Assembly: GCF_013409045.1 (NCBI RefSeq)
Contig: NZ_JACCBT010000001.1
Location: 4,650,001 to 4,714,000 of the forward strand
Direction of reading: 5' to 3'
Length of the DNA stretch: 64,000 bases
DNA from: Actinomadura citrea
GTDB taxonomy: Bacteria > Actinomycetota > Actinomycetes > Streptosporangiales > Streptosporangiaceae
A program made the position numbers and the translations under genes. Positions 61,078 through 64,000 of the stretch are shown in pieces. Every line of letters begins with the position of its first letter. The first letter of the stretch is position 1. The notes beneath the pieces are model-generated. The model searched no databases. It was not told where the DNA came from and saw only the letters and a list, made by a program, of their open reading frames with translations.

Positions 61078-61701
61078 TCAGAGGACGGGCACCTCGATGT
61101 GGCCGGTCGCGCCGCGCCGCGTCCGGGCCCGTCCGGCGGTGACCTCCGCGGCCCACGCCTCGAACGCCTCCAGCTCCGGGACGGGCACCGCGACGTCGGC
61201 CTCCACGCCAGTCCCGTAGCGGACGTCGCCGGGCTGGTGTCCGCGGGCGTGCAGATCGCCCAGGAACCGCCCCGCCAGCGCGTGGTCCACGCCGACGGTG
61301 ACCGTCACCACCGGGCGCAGCTCCACCACGCCGACGGCGTCGAGGGCGCCGGAGACCGCCTGCCCGTAGGCGCGCACCAGGCCGCCCGCGCCGAGCTTCA
61401 CCCCGCCGAAGTGGCGGGTGACGACCGCGGCGGTGCCGGTCAGCCCGCGCCGCACCAGCACCTCCAGCATCGGGATCCCCGCCGTCCCGGCCGGCTCGCC
61501 GTCGTCGCTGCTCTTGGTGATCTCGCCGTGCTCGCCGACGACGTAGGCGGTGCAGTTGTGGGTGGCGTCGCGGTGCGCCCGCCGGTGCCCGGCGATGAAC
61601 GCGACCGCCTCGGCCTCGTCGGCGGCGCGGGCGAGCGTGCAGACGAACCGGGACCTGCGGACCTCCAGCTCCACCGAGCCGCCCCGTCTGATCGTGCGCA
61701 T
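61078..61701 (-). CDS. YigZ/IMPACT family protein
   Basis: This 207-residue YigZ-family protein has the UPF0029 N-domain: RSRFVCTLARAADEAEAVAF, SSDDGEPAGTAGIPMLEVL and the invariant HFGGVKLGAGGLVRAYGQAV, followed by a small ferredoxin-like C-terminal domain. IMPACT-type proteins are linked to translation control or peptidase regulation, but the bacterial role is unclear. It starts at ATG 61701 with a possible TAGACT promoter box 10 bases upstream. Confidence 0.9.
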   Translation of the reverse strand: MRTIRRGGSVELEVRRSRFVCTLARAADEAEAVAFIAGHRRAHRDATHNCTAYVVGEHGEITKSSDDGEPAGTAGIPMLEVLVRRGLTGTAAVVTRHFGGVKLGAGGLVRAYGQAVSGALDAVGVVELRPVVTVTVGVDHALAGRFLGDLHARGHQPGDVRYGTGVEADVAVPVPELEAFEAWAAEVTAGRARTRRGATGHIEVPVL

Positions 61702-61737
61702 GGCGTCCGCGAGTCTACGGCCGGGCCCGAACGCCGG

Positions 61738-62517
61738 TCAGACCAGCTCGATGAGGTCGGCGATGGACGCCACGACGCGGTGCGGGCGGAACGGGAACCG
61801 GGCGATCTCGTCCTTGCGGGTGACGCCGGTCAGCACCAGGATCGTCTCCAGCCCGGCCTCCACCCCCGCGACGATGTCGGTGTCCATGCGGTCGCCGATC
61901 ATCGCGGTGCTCTCGCTGTGCCCGCCGACCACGTTCAGCGCCGTGCGCATCATCAGCGGGTTCGGCTTGCCGACGAAGTAGGGCTCCACGCCCGTCGCCC
62001 GGGTGATCATCGCGGCGACGGCGCCGCACGCCGGCAGCGAGCCCTCCGGGGACGGGCCGATCGGGTCGGGGTTGGTCGCCACGAACCGGGCGCCGCCCTC
62101 GATCAGCCGGATCGCGCGGGTGATCTGGGAGAAGCTGTAGGTGCGGGTCTCGCCGAGCACCACGTAGTCGGGGTCGATGTCGGTGAGGACGAAGTCCGCC
62201 TCGTGCAGCGCCGTCGTCAGTCCCGCCTCGCCGATCACGTAGGCCGAGCCCTCGGGCCGCTGGTCGGCCAGGAAGCGGGCGGTGGCCAGCGCCGAGGTCC
62301 AGATCGACTCGGCCGGGACGGCCAGGCCGGCCGCCGCCAGGCGCGCCGACAGGTCCCGCCGGGTGTAGATCGAGTTGTTGGTCAGGATGAGGAACGGCTT
62401 TCCGGACGCCGCCAGGCGGCGGACGAACTCCTCGGCGCCGGGGACGGGACGGCCTTCGTGCACGAGGACGCCGTCCATGTCCGACAGCCAGTACTCGATC
62501 GGCTTGCGCTCGGTCAT
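61738..62517 (-). CDS. HAD-IIA phosphatase (NagD-like)
   Basis: This 259-residue HAD phosphatase of subfamily IIA has motif I YWLSDMDGVLVHEGRPVPG, motif II LILTNNSIYTRRD, motif III Lys in YFVGKPNPLMMRTAL and motif IV GDRMDTDIVAGVEAG. The cap is the C2-type insert of NagD/phosphoglycolate-phosphatase-like enzymes. The starting ATG at 62517 is preferred over the longer upstream frame, which has no HAD homology. Confidence 0.9.
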   Translation of the reverse strand: MTERKPIEYWLSDMDGVLVHEGRPVPGAEEFVRRLAASGKPFLILTNNSIYTRRDLSARLAAAGLAVPAESIWTSALATARFLADQRPEGSAYVIGEAGLTTALHEADFVLTDIDPDYVVLGETRTYSFSQITRAIRLIEGGARFVATNPDPIGPSPEGSLPACGAVAAMITRATGVEPYFVGKPNPLMMRTALNVVGGHSESTAMIGDRMDTDIVAGVEAGLETILVLTGVTRKDEIARFPFRPHRVVASIADLIELV

Positions 62518-62598
62518 GCCCCCATTGTCGCAGGCAGGGATCTTCCCTGGGACCGTCCGCCCGGACGGGTCTCCCCGGGGGCCCGCGGCGCCGGGGCG

Positions 62599-62628
62599 TT
62601 GACCTGCGTGTGACGCGGACCATACATT
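62599..62628 (+). promoter_or_regulatory. Housekeeping-type promoter for the acyl-CoA synthetase
   Basis: TTGACC (62599-62604), an 18-base spacer and TACATT (62623-62628) form a good sigma-70-type promoter, with transcription expected about 70 bases upstream of the GTG at 62705. Confidence 0.5.
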
Positions 62629-62704
62629 TCGGACACGGCGCACCGAATCATGTTCGGCGGACGGGCCGCCCGGCGGTGCGCCCCCACCCCGCGGGAGGCG
62701 CGAC

Positions 62705-64000
62705 GTGCAGGACCGGAACGTGCAGGACACCGGGCGGCGGCCGGCGAGCATCGCCGAGGTCAGAGCCGCGATGACGGCGCCGGGGCAGCTGTTCGAGATG
62801 GCCGAGGCGCGCATCCGCGGCGTGCGGACCCGCGTGTGGAAGAACGCCCCGGCCACCCTGCGCGACGTCCTGGAGATCTCCCGCCTCCACGGCGACAAGG
62901 ACTTCCTGGTCTACGGGGACGACCGGCTCACCTTCGCCGAGCACCACGCGCGGGCGGCCGCGTTCGCGCGGCGGCTCGTCGAGCGGTACGGGATCGCCAA
63001 GGGCGACCGGGTCGCGATCGCCATGCGCAACTACCCCGAGTGGTCGGTGGCGTTCTTCGGCGCCGCCGTCGCCGGAGCCGTCGTGGTCCCGCTCAACGCC
63101 TGGTGGAGCGCGGGGGAACTGGAGTACGGGCTGGCCGACAGCGGCGCCAAGGTCCTGGTCGCCGACGCCGAACGCGCCCAGCGGCTCGCCGGCGTGCTGC
63201 CGGGCCTGGGCGTGGCGTGCCTGGTCGCTCGGGCGGGCGGCGCCGCGCCCGCGGGCACGGAGGTGTTCGAGGACGTCATCGGCGATCCGACCTCCGCGTC
63301 CGCTTCCGAGGAGTCCCCACCCGAGGTGCCGCTGCCCGACGTGCCGCTCGACCCTGAGGACGAGGCCACGATCTTCTACACCTCCGGCACCACCGGACGC
63401 CCCAAGGGCGCCCTCGGCACGCACCGCAACATCGCCGGCAACCCCGTCAGCCTCGCCTACGGGATCATGTCGGCCGGGGTGCGCGCCGGCCGCACGGTCG
63501 AGGAGCTCGCGGCGCCGCAGCCGCGCGTGACGCTGCTGAGCGTCCCGTTCTTCCACGCCACCGGCTGCCACTCGGTGCTGGTGTCCAGCGCCCTGCAGGG
63601 CGGCACCGTGGTGCTGATGTACAAGTGGGACGTCCGCACGGCGCTGGAGCTGATCGAGCGGGAGGGGGTCACCGGGTTCGGCGGCGTCCCGACGATGGCC
63701 TGGCAGGTCCTGACCTCCCCCGACTTCGGCGAGTTCGACACCTCCAGCCTCACCGGCGTCAGCTACGGCGGCGCGCCGGCCGCGCCCGCCCTCGTCGACA
63801 AGATCAAGGAGCGGCTGCCCGAGCGGATGCCCGGCAACGGCTACGGCCTCACCGAGACCTCCTCGGTCACCACCTACAACGGCGGCGTGAACTACCTGGA
63901 GCGGCCCGAGAGCGTCGGCCCGCCCGTCGCGGTCTGCGACGTCAGGGTCGTGGGGCCCGCCGGGGAGGAGCTGCCGACCGGCGAGGTCGGCGAGCTGCTC
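62705..64000 (+). CDS. Acyl-CoA synthetase (AMP-binding), 3' end outside window
   Basis: The frame starts at GTG 62705, behind GGGAGGCGC, and stays open to the window edge (432 codons). It is a class I adenylate-forming enzyme: the P-loop TIFYTSGTTGRPKGALGTHR, a core motif NGYGLTETSSVTTYNGG, and VTGFGGVPTMAWQVLTSPD. The early part (LRDVLEISRLHGDKDFLVYG) matches long-chain fatty-acid-CoA ligases. It should activate a carboxylic acid as an acyl-adenylate and then form the CoA thioester. The C-terminal lid domain is not in the window. Confidence 0.92.
   Translation, partial: MQDRNVQDTGRRPASIAEVRAAMTAPGQLFEMAEARIRGVRTRVWKNAPATLRDVLEISRLHGDKDFLVYGDDRLTFAEHHARAAAFARRLVERYGIAKGDRVAIAMRNYPEWSVAFFGAAVAGAVVVPLNAWWSAGELEYGLADSGAKVLVADAERAQRLAGVLPGLGVACLVARAGGAAPAGTEVFEDVIGDPTSASASEESPPEVPLPDVPLDPEDEATIFYTSGTTGRPKGALGTHRNIAGNPVSLAYGIMSAGVRAGRTVEELAAPQPRVTLLSVPFFHATGCHSVLVSSALQGGTVVLMYKWDVRTALELIEREGVTGFGGVPTMAWQVLTSPDFGEFDTSSLTGVSYGGAPAAPALVDKIKERLPERMPGNGYGLTETSSVTTYNGGVNYLERPESVGPPVAVCDVRVVGPAGEELPTGEVGELL

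Overview
The window is very GC-rich DNA from an actinomycete. Signs are third-codon-position G/C saturation, frequent GTG starts, GTGA/ATGA stop-start overlaps, several leaderless genes, a cydABDC oxidase locus, an actinobacterial-type gas vesicle operon and an ECF42/DGPF sigma pair. A Streptosporangiales-like host (for example an Actinomadura relative) would fit, but the sequence alone does not prove it. About 60 protein genes can be supported. I saw no rRNA, tRNA or CRISPR array.

Region by region. 0-2.1 kb: an NTF2-like gene diverging from a LysR regulator, then a hemerythrin-like protein. 2.1-6.7 kb: a tightly overlapped seven-gene Mrp-type antiporter operon with mnhE-F-G, DUF4040, MbhE-MnhB fusion, C, D; it has no NuoL-like MnhA core. 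6.9-11.2 kb: an Ala/Lys/Thr repeat protein and the gas vesicle operon gvpA-F-G-O-J-L-S-K. The antiporter operon, the repeat protein and gvpA each have a sigma-B-like promoter (GNNT-N14-GGGTA), which suggests one osmotic or general-stress module. 11.2-20.3 kb: methyltransferase/MocR divergent pair, cydABDC, and an MFS exporter with an in-frame TGA near its 5' end. 20.4-26.5 kb: small metabolic genes (TIGR03086, P450, GNAT, NTF2-like, PPOX, serine hydrolase, DUF72, unknown).

26.559-35.701 kb is a complete but decayed Tn3-family transposon. It has about 36-bp terminal inverted repeats and a perfect 5-bp target duplication (TCTTA). It carries a frameshifted tnpA, a resolvase lacking its catalytic N-terminus, and a passenger cassette: a tandem-MarR regulator, a haloalkane-dehalogenase-like hydrolase, a berberine-bridge-type FAD oxidase, an LLM-class flavin enzyme, a Cdd1-type helix-hairpin-helix protein and a broken Clp_N/ClpX-zinc-finger gene. 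It inserted exactly in the -10 box of a leaderless gene, and the target duplication rebuilds that box.

35.7-64 kb: tyrosine recombinase, UvrA2-like protein, AraC regulator, HAD phosphatase, DedA and PAP2 membrane proteins, then an ABC transporter next to two head-to-head two-component systems. A shared operator-like dyad (CTGACGAAAGTCAG type) precedes dedA, the ABC genes and the kinases. Further on are an ECF sigma factor overlapping an alkyltransferase with reversed Ada domain order, an epimerase, a four-gene operon (GCS2-like ligase, haem-oxygenase-fold diiron protein, HemK-like methyltransferase, CDGSH protein), an isochorismatase/GlxA pair, TauE-type permease, the DGPF/ECF42 pair with a downstream hydrolase, YigZ, a NagD-type phosphatase and the start of an acyl-CoA synthetase cut by the window edge.
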